64,000 bases of DNA from NCBI GenBank assembly GCA_022823825.1, contig JAJEHG010000033.1:1-64000 (forward strand), read 5' to 3'. Origin of the DNA: Nitrosopumilaceae archaeon (lineage in GTDB: Archaea; Thermoproteota; Nitrososphaeria; Nitrososphaerales; Nitrosopumilaceae). Positions 15,380-24,503 of this stretch are shown in pieces. The number at the start of each line of letters is the position of its first letter. The stretch's first letter is position 1. The position numbers were made by a program, and so were the translations under genes. The notes under the pieces are model-generated. The model was not told where the DNA came from. It made no database searches and saw nothing but the letters and a program-made list of their open reading frames with translations.

Positions 15380-17113
15380 GTGAGCCTTGCTAGAAAATTC
15401 AAGGACAAGTGGGTCGTGAGGCCCGAAAGTATCGGGAACATGCTGTACGGGGACACCCTCGACTGGAGTGACGCCGCCCCCGGCGCATACGACGGGCGTG
15501 TGGAATCCTACATCGACGGCACCACCCTGTACGCCCTGGTCAACGACGGCCGCCGCAAGATGCACGTTATGGTGCAGCAGACGAACGACAACAATCTGGC
15601 GCCCCGGTGCGAGTGCAGCATATCCTTGTTCGATAGAGGCGGATACGTCTGCGATCACATCATTATGGTTCTGCGACACCTGGCAGACAACTTTGAGGAA
15701 TTGACGACAGAGGCGTACACGCGCGAGGAGCGCGTGTCGGAGGTGCTGGGCGCGATCACTGCGCAGCAGACACTAGAGTTCCTCTCCGACGTACTGGTAA
15801 AGCATCCGGACATTTACATGCAGTTCGTCGACCACTTTGGCATAAAGGACAGGCTCAGATTCGAGCCCGACTATGAGACCGAGCTTGACAGACACTACTA
15901 CACGCACCAGGGCCGCGGCGGCAGGGTGGACGAGAGCCTCTCATTTGACCGCTATTTCGAGGCGGCGCGCGCCGCGGCCGGCGGAACGAAAACGATTGCA
16001 ATACACAGGGCCGTCTCCGAGGCCATACAGCGCAACATGGGAATCGTCAACGACTCCGACGGATACTATACGGACTGCGCGATTGAGGCCGTTGAGAACA
16101 TGGCCGAGGCGGTGCTGGGGCTTCCGGACAGAAGGGAGTACATCAAATACATGGCCGGCATGGCGGCAAAGGCGTCGCGAAACATGGCGCGCCACTACCG
16201 CTCGGCGCTGGAGACCGTCTGCGCGTCGGACGGGGATCTCGACTGCCTGTATGAGGCCGCGACGGGACTGCTCGCCGAAAGGATGGAAGGGGGGGAAGAG
16301 GACGCGGGGCCATGGCAGGTCGCAGAGCTGACGCGCCTGCAGATATACGCGCTGGAAGAGGGGGGAGGATCTGCAAGGGAGGGGGCAATGGAGGCAATCC
16401 TGCGCAGGCTGGCAGGGTCCTATCGGCTGGACTCTGACCTGCGCGTGCTGTACATAAAGTGCCTGGGGCAGAGCGGCGCGGACAACGCCAAGCAGGCGGC
16501 CGTGGACGTGGCAAGCGAGTTTCCAGGCGACGCGGCCGCGCTCGGGGCCATCCTTGAAGAGGGCATCATAAGCAGCAGCGACCCCGAGTGTGCGGAACTG
16601 GCGACAAAGACGTTCGCCTCGACTGGCGACTGGAAACACTATGATATGCTCAAGGAGGCCGGGGCATGGAGCGCGCCGGATGCCGTGCGCGACCTGCTTG
16701 AGATGGGCCATGACTACAAGGCGCTCGAGGTCTGCATGAGGGAGAAGATGCACGACAAGGCCATGGACGTGATAGAGTCAAAGAAGAGCCTGGATCTGCT
16801 TGCCCGCCACGCCGCGGATCTCGGAAAGGTGTACCCGGAGCGGTACTTTGAGGCATACGCGTCGCGCATACGCGAAATGTCCGCGCGCAAGCCGGATGCC
16901 AAGGCAAGGCGCGGATTTAAGACCATCCCTGCCAAGATCTTCAAAAAACTCAGCACGCAGCAGTACGTGTCTGAAAAGTACAACGAGCAGGTGCGAGACC
17001 ACATGCTGCGCGTAAAGGAGCTTGGCGACGACCGGTACCCGGACCTTGTAAAGTACATAAGGTCAAAGCACTCGAAGAGTACGACGTTCCTAGCGGCCGT
17101 CCGCGACCTGTGA
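15380..17113 (+). CDS. SWIM zinc-finger protein
   Basis: I choose the GTG at 15380, giving 577 residues that begin MSLARKFKDKWVVRPESIGN. A TTTATA box at 15351 lies 29 bases upstream, while the frame before it is low in resemblance to protein. Near residues 70-90 the CECSISLFDRGGYVCDHI stretch fits the SWIM CxCx(n)CxH zinc motif, and the segment around it (VESYIDGTTLYALV) is usual for SWIM domains. The remainder is helical, repeat-like and tetratricopeptide-like, rich in Ala, Glu and Asp. SWIM proteins often act with SNF2 helicases, and a SNF2 gene is convergent next door, so a joint DNA-related role is likely but not proven. Confidence 0.8.
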   Translation: MSLARKFKDKWVVRPESIGNMLYGDTLDWSDAAPGAYDGRVESYIDGTTLYALVNDGRRKMHVMVQQTNDNNLAPRCECSISLFDRGGYVCDHIIMVLRHLADNFEELTTEAYTREERVSEVLGAITAQQTLEFLSDVLVKHPDIYMQFVDHFGIKDRLRFEPDYETELDRHYYTHQGRGGRVDESLSFDRYFEAARAAAGGTKTIAIHRAVSEAIQRNMGIVNDSDGYYTDCAIEAVENMAEAVLGLPDRREYIKYMAGMAAKASRNMARHYRSALETVCASDGDLDCLYEAATGLLAERMEGGEEDAGPWQVAELTRLQIYALEEGGGSAREGAMEAILRRLAGSYRLDSDLRVLYIKCLGQSGADNAKQAAVDVASEFPGDAAALGAILEEGIISSSDPECAELATKTFASTGDWKHYDMLKEAGAWSAPDAVRDLLEMGHDYKALEVCMREKMHDKAMDVIESKKSLDLLARHAADLGKVYPERYFEAYASRIREMSARKPDAKARRGFKTIPAKIFKKLSTQQYVSEKYNEQVRDHMLRVKELGDDRYPDLVKYIRSKHSKSTTFLAAVRDL

Positions 17114-17120
17114 CTGCGCG

Positions 17121-17166
17121 CTGTTGTTGCTGCTGCCACTGGTGCGGCTGTTGCTGCTGCTATTGC
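17121..17166. repeat. GTT/GCT trinucleotide tract
   Basis: Interrupted repeats of GTTGCTGCT fill the gap between the convergent SWIM and SNF2 genes. Similar triplet tracts occur inside several coding regions of the window. Confidence 0.6.
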
Positions 17167-17179
17167 CTAGCCCCGCGCT

Positions 17180-20100
17180 TCATGGCTCCGCGGCCCGCTG
17201 GCTTGAGGATGCCGCCTCCCTTATCTGGCCCATGTTAACCTCGTACAGGGGCCCCGCGCGTCGGGCATCCAAGACGCCCGCCGGATCCTGCACGCGCAGT
17301 ATTTGGCCGTCGCCTGCATCTGCGGTTACGTACAGAAAGCAGTCACCGCCGAGCATCTTTGCCCGGAACCACTCGTTTGGGGTGAGTACGATGGCGCCAT
17401 CCTCCGTGGCCCCCTTTGCCTGTATGTACATGCGGCGTCCCGTCGCCATCGCTTTCCCGTCCTGCGCACCGGCGCTGCTGCTGTCATTTTCAGAGGAGCG
17501 CAGGTCAAACCCGAGGCCTTGCCCCGCCGCCACCGTGTGGTCCCTGCCCGCGGCGCGCTCGAACCTTCTGGCCGCCTCCAGCGCCGCCTTGGATCGCGCG
17601 GTGGCCGCTCCCGACTCCGGGACCACCTCGGCCACACCCACAATCTCGGCCCTGCCGCGGCTCAGGGCCGTCTTGGCCCTCACCCTCTCCCGCAGGCTCT
17701 TGCGGCTCTGCCTGTACCTCTGGCGCTCCTGCCGCTTGTTGTATATGGCCAGGTCGGTCTTTTTTCCCCTGCGTTTTTTGTCAAGCAGCTGCATGATGTC
17801 CCGGTTTATGGATCCTATCAGCTGATCCACTGACTCCAGCCCGTACTTTTTGTCAAGCTTGGCCTCCTTGTCCCGCTCCGCCGCTATACCCGCAGCGAAC
17901 TTTTCGAGCATTTTGGAGACCGCGGCCTCGGACGCCTCCATAATGGCGCCGTCGGCGGCGGAGGCGCCGCCGCCCGGGGCGCCGATCACAAGATCCCGTA
18001 TTACCGACGGCGAGACCTGCGAGGCCGAGCCGTTCCTGTCCACATAGCACGCAAAGAGCCGCTTGGCCGTCTGCGCGCCGAGGCCGTCTGTTATGGCGCC
18101 CTCTGCAAACACGACGTGCCCGTCAAGCCGGCCTGACACGTCGGTAAACACGGCGCCCGACATGGCGGCGTCAGAATACTGCTCCTCGGCCCACCTGAGC
18201 GCGGCGTCAAAGGCGGGGTGCCCGAACGTCAAGAGTTCAGTGCCGGGGTTGGCCATGCGGATCTTCTTGTCAAACGCCGCGGAGGCGTACTCCCCGCGCA
18301 CGTCCTCCGCGTCCGCCAAGTCCGCCGGCATCCTCACTGACGCGATGCCCTCCGCACCCCTCCTCCGGCTCCACTTTACAAGCCCCCTGCCTGCAGTCAT
18401 AATCCTCTCAAACAGGTCCCTCGTGTATTCCGGCGCGAGCCGACCCTCCCTTGACTCGTCTACCTCGTTGAGCGACGAATAGTCTATGAAGCGGGAGGCC
18501 AGCCCGTCCTCCATGTAGCGCATCACCTCCCGATTCTTCAGGGAGAGGGCGTCGGCCAGCTCGCTCTTTATCTGGTTCTGGCGGCGGGCCCTGACGGTCG
18601 CGTCAAGCAGCATCTGCGAGAGGCTCTTTCCCGGCACGATCTCGCTTATCACGTCAAATATCTTGTCGCTGCCCATGGCAGCCTTTATGGCCTCAAGCTT
18701 TGCAAACAGCAGGTTCATTATCTCGCCCTCGCGCGTGTCGGCGGCGACCAGGTTGAACACGGAGACCGGGTGCAGCTGGCCGTACCTGTGTATGCGCCCC
18801 ATGCGCTGCTCGAGCCGGTTGGGGTTCCACGGAAGGTCGTAGTTTACCATCAGATGGCAGAACTGCAGGTTGATGCCCTCGCCGGCCGCCTCAGTCGCCA
18901 CCATGATCTGAGTCTCGTCCCTGAACACGGACTCGGCCCTCCTGCGCTCCCCGGCGGACATCGACCCGTGTATCGTGTTTACCGCGTATCCCCACGCATC
19001 TATGTTTGATACGAGATAGTCCAGCGTGTCCCTCGACTCTGTAAATATGAGGATCTTTTCGCCGGGGCTCCTTTTGTCAAGCCCCCTTATGGTCTCCCTG
19101 AGCTGCCTCAGCTTTGTCTCCGTCCCCGCGTCGAGCACCTTTTGGGCCTTTTCCACGAGGCCGGACACGGTGTCGATCTCAGTCTGCAGGTCCTCCTTTG
19201 TCTGCGCCGTGCTGAGCAGCTCCCACTTTGACTCCTCCTCCCACCGCTCGGCCTCGGACATCTCGTCGGCCTTTTCGACTGACGCCAGGGGCGAGCCGCC
19301 GGCTGCTACTGCTGCCGCCGCCGCTACTACTGCTGTCCGGCCCCGGATCTTGCCGGTGCTCTTCTTGAGCTCCTCAAGCCTTCCTTTGCGGCGCTTTAGC
19401 GACTTGAGCAGTGCAAACGGGCTTGACGCAAAGCGGCGCTGCAGTATCAGGAGCGCAAACGTCACGTTGTGTCCCTTTGAGGACTGCAGCGCCAAATTGT
19501 ACTGCTCCTTGACGTACTTTGACATTGCAGTGTACAGGGCGCGCTCCTTTGCGGACATGCGTATGTCCGGCGTCTCCACGCTCCTCGGCATGAAGAGCGG
19601 CCTGCCCTCAAAGTCCCTCATGTCCTCCTTTGCGCGCCTCAGGAACAACGGGTTGTCCTGCTCCCTTATCGAGGCCTCTATCATGCCCTCGCCGGCCAAG
19701 TAGCCCGGCTCTAGCAGGTCAAGTAGCAGCTGAAAGTTCTCCGCGTCCCCCTTGTGCGGAGTGGCAGTCAGAAACAGCAGGTGCTCTGTGTTTGCGGACA
19801 GTATCTCGCCGAGCCTGTAGCGGCGCGTCTTTGTGGTGGACCTGCCCGACGAGTACGCGCTCATCTTGTGCGCCTCGTCCACCACCACAATGTCGAACCT
19901 CCTGGTCCTCCGGAGCGACGCGGCTATATCCGCGCGCTTTGCAAAGTCGATCGACGTGACTAGGTGGTCCCCCTCCCAGACCGCGTCCCGGCCGTTTGCC
20001 TCAAAGTAGGCGCGGTCTATGATCTCGAACCGGTCATCAAACTTGTCCTGCAGTTCCCACCTCCACTGCTCCTTCAGCTGGCCCGGCACCACGACGAGCA

Positions 20101-20383
20101 CGCGCTTTTTCCTGCCCTCCCTCAGCTCGATCTCCTTCATCACCAAGCCCGCCATCACGGTCTTGCCCGCCCCCGGGTCGTGGGCCAGCATGTACCGTAT
20201 CCTCGACTTTTTGAGGACGTGCTTGTACACCGCCTCTATCTGGTGCGGCAGCGGATCGACCTTTGAGACGCTCATCCCCAGTATCGGGTCGTACTCAAAC
20301 GCGTACCTCATCCTCCTGGCCTCGAGGGCCAGAAACGCCCTCTCGGCGTTCATCAGTGACTGCCTGTGTTTGGCAGGGGGCAT
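17180..20383 (-). CDS. SNF2-family helicase with C-terminal DUF3883
   Basis: The protein has 1067 residues. The helicase core shows PLPHQIEAV, motif I DPGAGKTVMAG at about 68-78, motif II VVVDEAHKMS near 167, motif III FLTATPHKGD, motif V MVATEAAGEGINLQ and motif VI EQRMGRIHRYGQ, the SNF2/RapA order. A long helical region follows, and the last 120 residues include YIQAKGATEDGAIVLTPNEW and FLYVTAD, as in DUF3883. Such enzymes move on DNA without necessarily unwinding it. The ATG at 20383 has an AT-rich box (catattttatcc) about 27 bases upstream. The architecture recalls DISARM DrmD, but no other DISARM gene is here. Confidence 0.88.
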   Translation of the reverse strand: MPPAKHRQSLMNAERAFLALEARRMRYAFEYDPILGMSVSKVDPLPHQIEAVYKHVLKKSRIRYMLAHDPGAGKTVMAGLVMKEIELREGRKKRVLVVVPGQLKEQWRWELQDKFDDRFEIIDRAYFEANGRDAVWEGDHLVTSIDFAKRADIAASLRRTRRFDIVVVDEAHKMSAYSSGRSTTKTRRYRLGEILSANTEHLLFLTATPHKGDAENFQLLLDLLEPGYLAGEGMIEASIREQDNPLFLRRAKEDMRDFEGRPLFMPRSVETPDIRMSAKERALYTAMSKYVKEQYNLALQSSKGHNVTFALLILQRRFASSPFALLKSLKRRKGRLEELKKSTGKIRGRTAVVAAAAAVAAGGSPLASVEKADEMSEAERWEEESKWELLSTAQTKEDLQTEIDTVSGLVEKAQKVLDAGTETKLRQLRETIRGLDKRSPGEKILIFTESRDTLDYLVSNIDAWGYAVNTIHGSMSAGERRRAESVFRDETQIMVATEAAGEGINLQFCHLMVNYDLPWNPNRLEQRMGRIHRYGQLHPVSVFNLVAADTREGEIMNLLFAKLEAIKAAMGSDKIFDVISEIVPGKSLSQMLLDATVRARRQNQIKSELADALSLKNREVMRYMEDGLASRFIDYSSLNEVDESREGRLAPEYTRDLFERIMTAGRGLVKWSRRRGAEGIASVRMPADLADAEDVRGEYASAAFDKKIRMANPGTELLTFGHPAFDAALRWAEEQYSDAAMSGAVFTDVSGRLDGHVVFAEGAITDGLGAQTAKRLFACYVDRNGSASQVSPSVIRDLVIGAPGGGASAADGAIMEASEAAVSKMLEKFAAGIAAERDKEAKLDKKYGLESVDQLIGSINRDIMQLLDKKRRGKKTDLAIYNKRQERQRYRQSRKSLRERVRAKTALSRGRAEIVGVAEVVPESGAATARSKAALEAARRFERAAGRDHTVAAGQGLGFDLRSSENDSSSAGAQDGKAMATGRRMYIQAKGATEDGAIVLTPNEWFRAKMLGGDCFLYVTADAGDGQILRVQDPAGVLDARRAGPLYEVNMGQIREAASSSQRAAEP

Positions 20384-20465
20384 GCAACGGGGCGCGAACC
20401 GTCGGATAAAATATGTTTGCAGTTTCTCCGGGGTCGGGGCGCTCGTTTTTTATAGATTCATAAAA

Positions 20466-20475
20466 TAATATAAGC
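20466..20475 (+). promoter_or_regulatory. TATA-like box of the 20496 gene
   Basis: AATAATATAA lies about 21-30 bases before the ATG at 20496, within the short divergent region shared with the SNF2 gene. Confidence 0.5.
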
Positions 20476-20495
20476 TCCGGCGCGGTACGCACTGC

Positions 20496-21020
20496 ATGCC
20501 CGGCAGTGGTTATTCTACAATCGCCCTCAAGCCGAGCATACTGGCGCTCCTCACGAGCGTCACGGACACGTTTTATCCGGGAATGTTCCTTCCAAGCACC
20601 CTGATAATCCTGATGAACGAGGTGAGGCTGGGGCGATACACGGTGAAGATGCACATCCACAGGCTGGACCTCTCAGGCAAGTACAACACGCTGACCATAC
20701 GCAACGACATAAAGGAGTGGATTGACGGCCACCACAAGGAGCACATGGAGGAGTACGTGGCCAAATACCGCATAAAGTGCTACTCGCACTTTGTCAGCTA
20801 CTTTCTTGCAAACCTGTTCGAGTCAAAGTTCGAGTCGCAGAGCGGGGTCATACGGCTGCAGGAGTCGGACTTTGGGTGGCTTCGCTCCGAATACGAGTCG
20901 CACCGCGCCGCATCCGCGGGATCCGGGAACGGCCCGATGACCTTTGACAGGTTTGCCGACGCGTACGTAAACGACATCCTGAAAAAGATGAGGGCCGCAA
21001 AGGAGATTCTCTCTGCCTGA
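20496..21020 (+). CDS. Unknown protein, 174 aa
   Basis: The ATG at 20496 is well placed behind a TATA-like box. The protein starts MPGSGYSTIALKPSILALLT and is mixed helix/strand with no signal peptide. It contains a basic-aromatic centre (KYRIKCYSHFVSYFLANLF) and a helical end (VNDILKKMRAAKEILSA). It is convergent with the small gene 21025-21279, four bases apart. It looks like a conserved cytosolic archaeal protein, but I recognise no family. Confidence 0.65.
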   Translation: MPGSGYSTIALKPSILALLTSVTDTFYPGMFLPSTLIILMNEVRLGRYTVKMHIHRLDLSGKYNTLTIRNDIKEWIDGHHKEHMEEYVAKYRIKCYSHFVSYFLANLFESKFESQSGVIRLQESDFGWLRSEYESHRAASAGSGNGPMTFDRFADAYVNDILKKMRAAKEILSA

Positions 21021-21024
21021 GCCG

Positions 21025-21279
21025 TCACAGCGGCGTCATGGTGTCGATCAGCCTGGCGTTTGTAACCTGGCAGTCCTTCTCCTGTATCTCGAGGTCCACT
21101 GTATACTTTAGGCCGTCACGCATAAAGTTCACCTGCACGTCCCACGCCACGCGCGGCCCCTTTTCGGGTATCTGAAACGTCTCGTTGACCCTAAAGTTGG
21201 ATATCGCGTCGCCGTACAGGGACGTGATGACGCGCCTGGACTCGCGCTCTATGTCCTCCGGCGTGCTTACCGCAACCAT
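21025..21279 (-). CDS. Small conserved-looking protein, 84 aa
   Basis: Starts MVAVSTPEDIERESRRVITS, followed by alternating beta-type segments (RVAWDVQVNFMRDGLKYTVD) and a short acidic end. Size and pattern suggest one small alpha/beta domain. Its stop faces that of 20496-21020. AT-rich DNA (ttataagat) about 25 bases before the ATG supports leaderless expression. Function unknown. Confidence 0.6.
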   Translation of the reverse strand: MVAVSTPEDIERESRRVITSLYGDAISNFRVNETFQIPEKGPRVAWDVQVNFMRDGLKYTVDLEIQEKDCQVTNARLIDTMTPL

Positions 21280-21429
21280 GCATTTGGTACGGCGGGGTAT
21301 GTTATAAGATTTTTGTCACGGGTTGTTGCAAATTGCACACAATATTATCGGGCCTGCCGCCTGCGTACAGTACGAATTTCCCGTCAGGCGGGCGCGCATT
21401 CCGCGTAGTTGCGGCGGCAACGGCGACGG

Positions 21430-22689
21430 TCAGCTGCCGCCTCCGCCCCCCCTTCCTCTTTTGGCGGCCTCTTTTTGCGCCTTTGTGATTTTTTCCACTA
21501 CCTTGTCCCGGTAGTACTCGGCAGTGCGGTTGCCGGGATCAAGCGCGAGCGCCTTTTCGTACGATTCAAGGGCCTCGTCGTGCCGCCCCATCAGGTACAG
21601 CAGCTTTCCGCGATAACTGTGCGCGTACGCGTACTCCGGATCCGCGTCGATGGCCAGGTCGCAGTACTCAAGGGCTTCGGCATGCCGCTTACGGTGCTCC
21701 AAGACCCAGACCATGCTGCACAAAGCCTTGGGGTTTGAGGGGTCGGCGCGTATCGCGGCGTCGCAAAAGAACTCGGCCGCGGCATGCTGCTTTAGCGAGT
21801 GCAGCGCGATCCCCTTGCTGTACAGGGCCCTGACGTTTCTCGGGTCATACTCGAGTATCCTGTCAAGGCACGCGACTGACTTGCGGTACATGCCGGTCCG
21901 GTCATACAGGAAGCTCAGGTTGAGGTGGGCCTCGGTGCAGTGCGGGTCGACCTGTATGGCCTTCTCATAGAGCGGGACCACGTCCTTTGAGGGAAGCCCC
22001 GCATAGTCAAGTGTCCAGCCCTTTGCCACGAGGGCGTCCACGTTCTCCGGGTTCAGGCGCAGCGCCCTAGTGTACACCTCCACCGCCTTTTCGTGCTTTT
22101 TCTGCCGTGACAGCGCCTTGCCCTGCTCGTACAGGGCAGCAGACTGCCTGGCCTCGGCCTTTCTTGCGTCGTCCAGGGCCGATATGGACTCGGCATCCCT
22201 GCGCATGCGGCTCAGGACGCGGCTCCTGCAGTAGTGGGCCTGCACGTGGTCGCCGCCGCTTCTCGATATCACCCCGTCAAGCATCGCGACGGCCTCGCCG
22301 TGGCCCCCGAGCCCGCTCCTGCAGAGGGCCGAGTACACCACGGCGTCGTCATATGTGGCGTCTATCGCAAGGATCCTCTCAAAGTGCACGAGGGCCTCCG
22401 CGTACTTGTGCTGCTTTTCGAGCGAGAGCCCCAGGCCCTGCAGGGCGTCTATGTTGGAGGGGTCGGACTCTACTATCTCCTCATAGCGGCGTGCGGCGTC
22501 GCCGTACCTTCCCGCCTGGTAGTGTATGCCCGCAATGTGCATCAGGGCGGTCCCGTTGTGCGGGTTTATGCTCAAGGCCTTTGCGAATTGGGAAGCCGCC
22601 TTTGAGAGCTGCCCGTACCGCTCGCACCGCAGCCCCTCGTTTATGTGACGCCACTCGTTTACGCCGCGCCCCCTTCCTGCAAATACCAC
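21430..22689 (-). CDS. TPR-repeat protein
   Basis: About ten 34-residue tetratricopeptide repeats fill the 419 residues, each ending in a pattern such as AALSINPHN, IVESDPSNIDALQGLG, LRLNPENVDALVAKG or LALDPGNRTAEYYRD. The C-terminus is basic and Gly-rich (KRGRGGGGGS). TPR arrays are scaffolds for protein contacts, so the partner decides the role. The frame also opens at a TTG at 22695, but the ttataac box at 22711-22717 is better spaced for the GTG at 22689. No signal peptide is seen, so the protein is probably cytosolic. The neighbours give no clear pathway. Confidence 0.8.
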   Translation of the reverse strand: MVFAGRGRGVNEWRHINEGLRCERYGQLSKAASQFAKALSINPHNGTALMHIAGIHYQAGRYGDAARRYEEIVESDPSNIDALQGLGLSLEKQHKYAEALVHFERILAIDATYDDAVVYSALCRSGLGGHGEAVAMLDGVISRSGGDHVQAHYCRSRVLSRMRRDAESISALDDARKAEARQSAALYEQGKALSRQKKHEKAVEVYTRALRLNPENVDALVAKGWTLDYAGLPSKDVVPLYEKAIQVDPHCTEAHLNLSFLYDRTGMYRKSVACLDRILEYDPRNVRALYSKGIALHSLKQHAAAEFFCDAAIRADPSNPKALCSMVWVLEHRKRHAEALEYCDLAIDADPEYAYAHSYRGKLLYLMGRHDEALESYEKALALDPGNRTAEYYRDKVVEKITKAQKEAAKRGRGGGGGS

Positions 22690-22845
22690 GCGCAAACTAG
22701 ACGCACGCGCTTATAACTTTGGATATTATCGCGCGGACAGCCGTACTTGTCATACGATCCGGCGCGTCCTGTCGGCGCCACACTGCACATTCGTACTTTA
22801 CTTGGAATCTTTATTTATCCAGAATGCGTCACATGGTTGATTATC

Positions 22846-23961
22846 ATGGGGATGGAGTTTTACGGTGACGATTACCGGGGGGCCGACGTTGCGCCGTTTG
22901 TTGGAATAAACACGTTTCTGCACCTGCCCTGGATCAGGAGCCACGCCGAGCTGGTGGAGGCAAACCCCGACGTGGCGATAATAGGCGAGCCTTTTGACTT
23001 TGGTACCACGATACGGCCGGGCGCAAGGTACGGCCCGCGGGCCCTGCGCGCCGCGTCCACCATACCGTCGCCCCCGTACGAGCGGTTCAACATAGAGACC
23101 GGGGCCGACCCGTTTGGCACGTTCAGGACCGTGGACTATGGCGACGTGCATGTCTCGCCGGGCGACGTGATAGAGTCGCACAAGAGGATGACCGTAAAGG
23201 TAAAGGAGGTGCTCGAGCAAGACGGCATCCCGGTCATGCTCGGGGGGGACCACTCCATAACGTACGCCAACGTAAGGGCGTTTGCAAAAAAGTACAAGCG
23301 GATAGGCATGATACACTTTGACACGCACGCGGACTGCGCGCCGCAGGGCCTGACGGGCTACAAGTACGACCACGGGGCCCACATACGCCGCATAATGGAG
23401 ATCGGGTGCATGAAGGGGCGCAACTACTCGCTTGTGGGGCCGCGCGGATACTGGCCGGGGCCGGACCTTTACAAGTGGATGTCCGACCAGGACTTTCAGT
23501 GGTTTACGATGCTCGACGTGGAGGAGATGGGCATAGACTATATCGCAAAGGAGATTGCGGACCGCGCAAACGACGGGACGGACGCGGTATACCTGAGCTG
23601 GGACATAGACTCGTTTGACCCCGCGTACGCCCCCGGCACCGGGGAGCCGGAGCCCAACGGGCTGACATCCAGGGAGGGCATCCGCATGATCAGGCTGCTC
23701 TCAAAGTCCTTTGACCCGGACCGCTTTGCGATGGACTTGGTGGAGGTCTCGCCGGCGTACGACGTCAGCGACAACAGCTCGTACAACGGCGGAATTACAT
23801 CGGGCCTTGGCCAGCGGCTGATCGTGGAGCTGCTGGCGGGACTCTCGCTTACAAAGAGGGGGCTTGAGGGCGGCAGCCCCGTAAGGCCGAGGGACTATCG
23901 CGGTACGGGCAACACGTACAACTTTGGAAACCCGCGGGCGGAGATTCCTGATCGCGGTTGA
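22846..23961 (+). CDS. Ureohydrolase (agmatinase/arginase family; substrate open)
   Basis: The 371-residue protein has the full manganese or nickel binding set of the ureohydrolase fold: GGDHS, HFDTHAD and SWDIDSFDPAYAPGTG, in the usual order. Family members release urea from agmatine, arginine, guanidinobutyrate or guanidine. The enzyme is longer than many agmatinases. A TTTATTTAT box at 22809-22817 supports the ATG at 22846 (an alternative is 22852). The genes after it encode a UreA-like protein and a nickel permease, and urease lies 5 kb on, so the product urea could pass straight to urease. Guanidine is a serious candidate substrate because some nitrifiers use such enzymes. Confidence 0.85.
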   Translation: MGMEFYGDDYRGADVAPFVGINTFLHLPWIRSHAELVEANPDVAIIGEPFDFGTTIRPGARYGPRALRAASTIPSPPYERFNIETGADPFGTFRTVDYGDVHVSPGDVIESHKRMTVKVKEVLEQDGIPVMLGGDHSITYANVRAFAKKYKRIGMIHFDTHADCAPQGLTGYKYDHGAHIRRIMEIGCMKGRNYSLVGPRGYWPGPDLYKWMSDQDFQWFTMLDVEEMGIDYIAKEIADRANDGTDAVYLSWDIDSFDPAYAPGTGEPEPNGLTSREGIRMIRLLSKSFDPDRFAMDLVEVSPAYDVSDNSSYNGGITSGLGQRLIVELLAGLSLTKRGLEGGSPVRPRDYRGTGNTYNFGNPRAEIPDRG

Positions 23962-24038
23962 CGCGTAATACACACCGCCGCCACAGCCGCCCACTGCAGT
24001 GCACCATCCGGGTAACCGCGCGGGGAGCAGACAGGGAC

Positions 24039-24503
24039 ATGGGCCCGCTGACCAGGCGGTACGACATTGTGGATGGAAACGACGAGGAGATGCTTGCGGT
24101 GGCGGCCGACTCGATCCAGAACATGATCGCCGGCAACCGCAGGATAAACATCAACGATGTCATGCTGCTGTACGGGGCATGCGCGTACTCGTCTGCGGCA
24201 GCAGGCCTGCAGGGTTCATGTACGGCTGCAATCGAGGAGGGACTGCCGGACATGCTGTCCGACCACCAGGTGATGATTGGCGTGCCGGACATGATCAAGC
24301 GCCTTGAGATCAGCATCACGGACAGGGCGGGAGGCGGCACGGTAAATGTCGCGGTGCAGGATCCGATCAGGCCCACACCGTATATGAAGCGGGGATTGGG
24401 GCAGGGGCAGTCACCATCGCCATCGCCATCGCCATCGCCATCGTTTAGCGACAGCAGCGGGGGAGACGGCAGCGGCAGGGTGGCCCTAGGGGAGATGCCA
24501 TGA
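24039..24503 (+). CDS. Divergent urease gamma (UreA)-like protein
   Basis: From the ATG at 24039 the protein has 154 residues. Its middle aligns with UreA: LSDHQVMIGVPDMIKRLEIS and NVAVQDPI (residues 73-110) match the [18 protein letters not shown] and VTVHDPI parts of the true UreA encoded at 30643. The N-terminal third is much changed. After the homologous part comes a tail of Ser-Pro repeats made by a CCATCG hexamer repeat, then a Gly/Ser-rich stretch. It overlaps the nickel permease gene by four bases (ATGA), so both are probably made together. It may regulate or feed urease assembly, or be a repurposed subunit. The link to UreA is by my own alignment. Confidence 0.6.
   Translation: MGPLTRRYDIVDGNDEEMLAVAADSIQNMIAGNRRININDVMLLYGACAYSSAAAGLQGSCTAAIEEGLPDMLSDHQVMIGVPDMIKRLEISITDRAGGGTVNVAVQDPIRPTPYMKRGLGQGQSPSPSPSPSPSFSDSSGGDGSGRVALGEMP
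24413..24443. repeat. CCATCG hexamer microsatellite in coding DNA
   Basis: About five copies of CCATCG encode alternating Ser-Pro residues in the tail of the UreA-like protein. Change in copy number would keep the frame. Confidence 0.75.

Noticed and set aside
14861-15679. Long minus-strand frame extending the small membrane gene to 15679
   Set aside because: The extension overlaps the SWIM gene, lacks membrane or domain character, and a TATA-like box near 14880 fits the ATG at 14860.
17180-20383. DISARM defence system around the SNF2 helicase
   Set aside because: Only a DrmD-like helicase architecture is present. No DrmA, DrmB, DrmC or methylase gene lies nearby.
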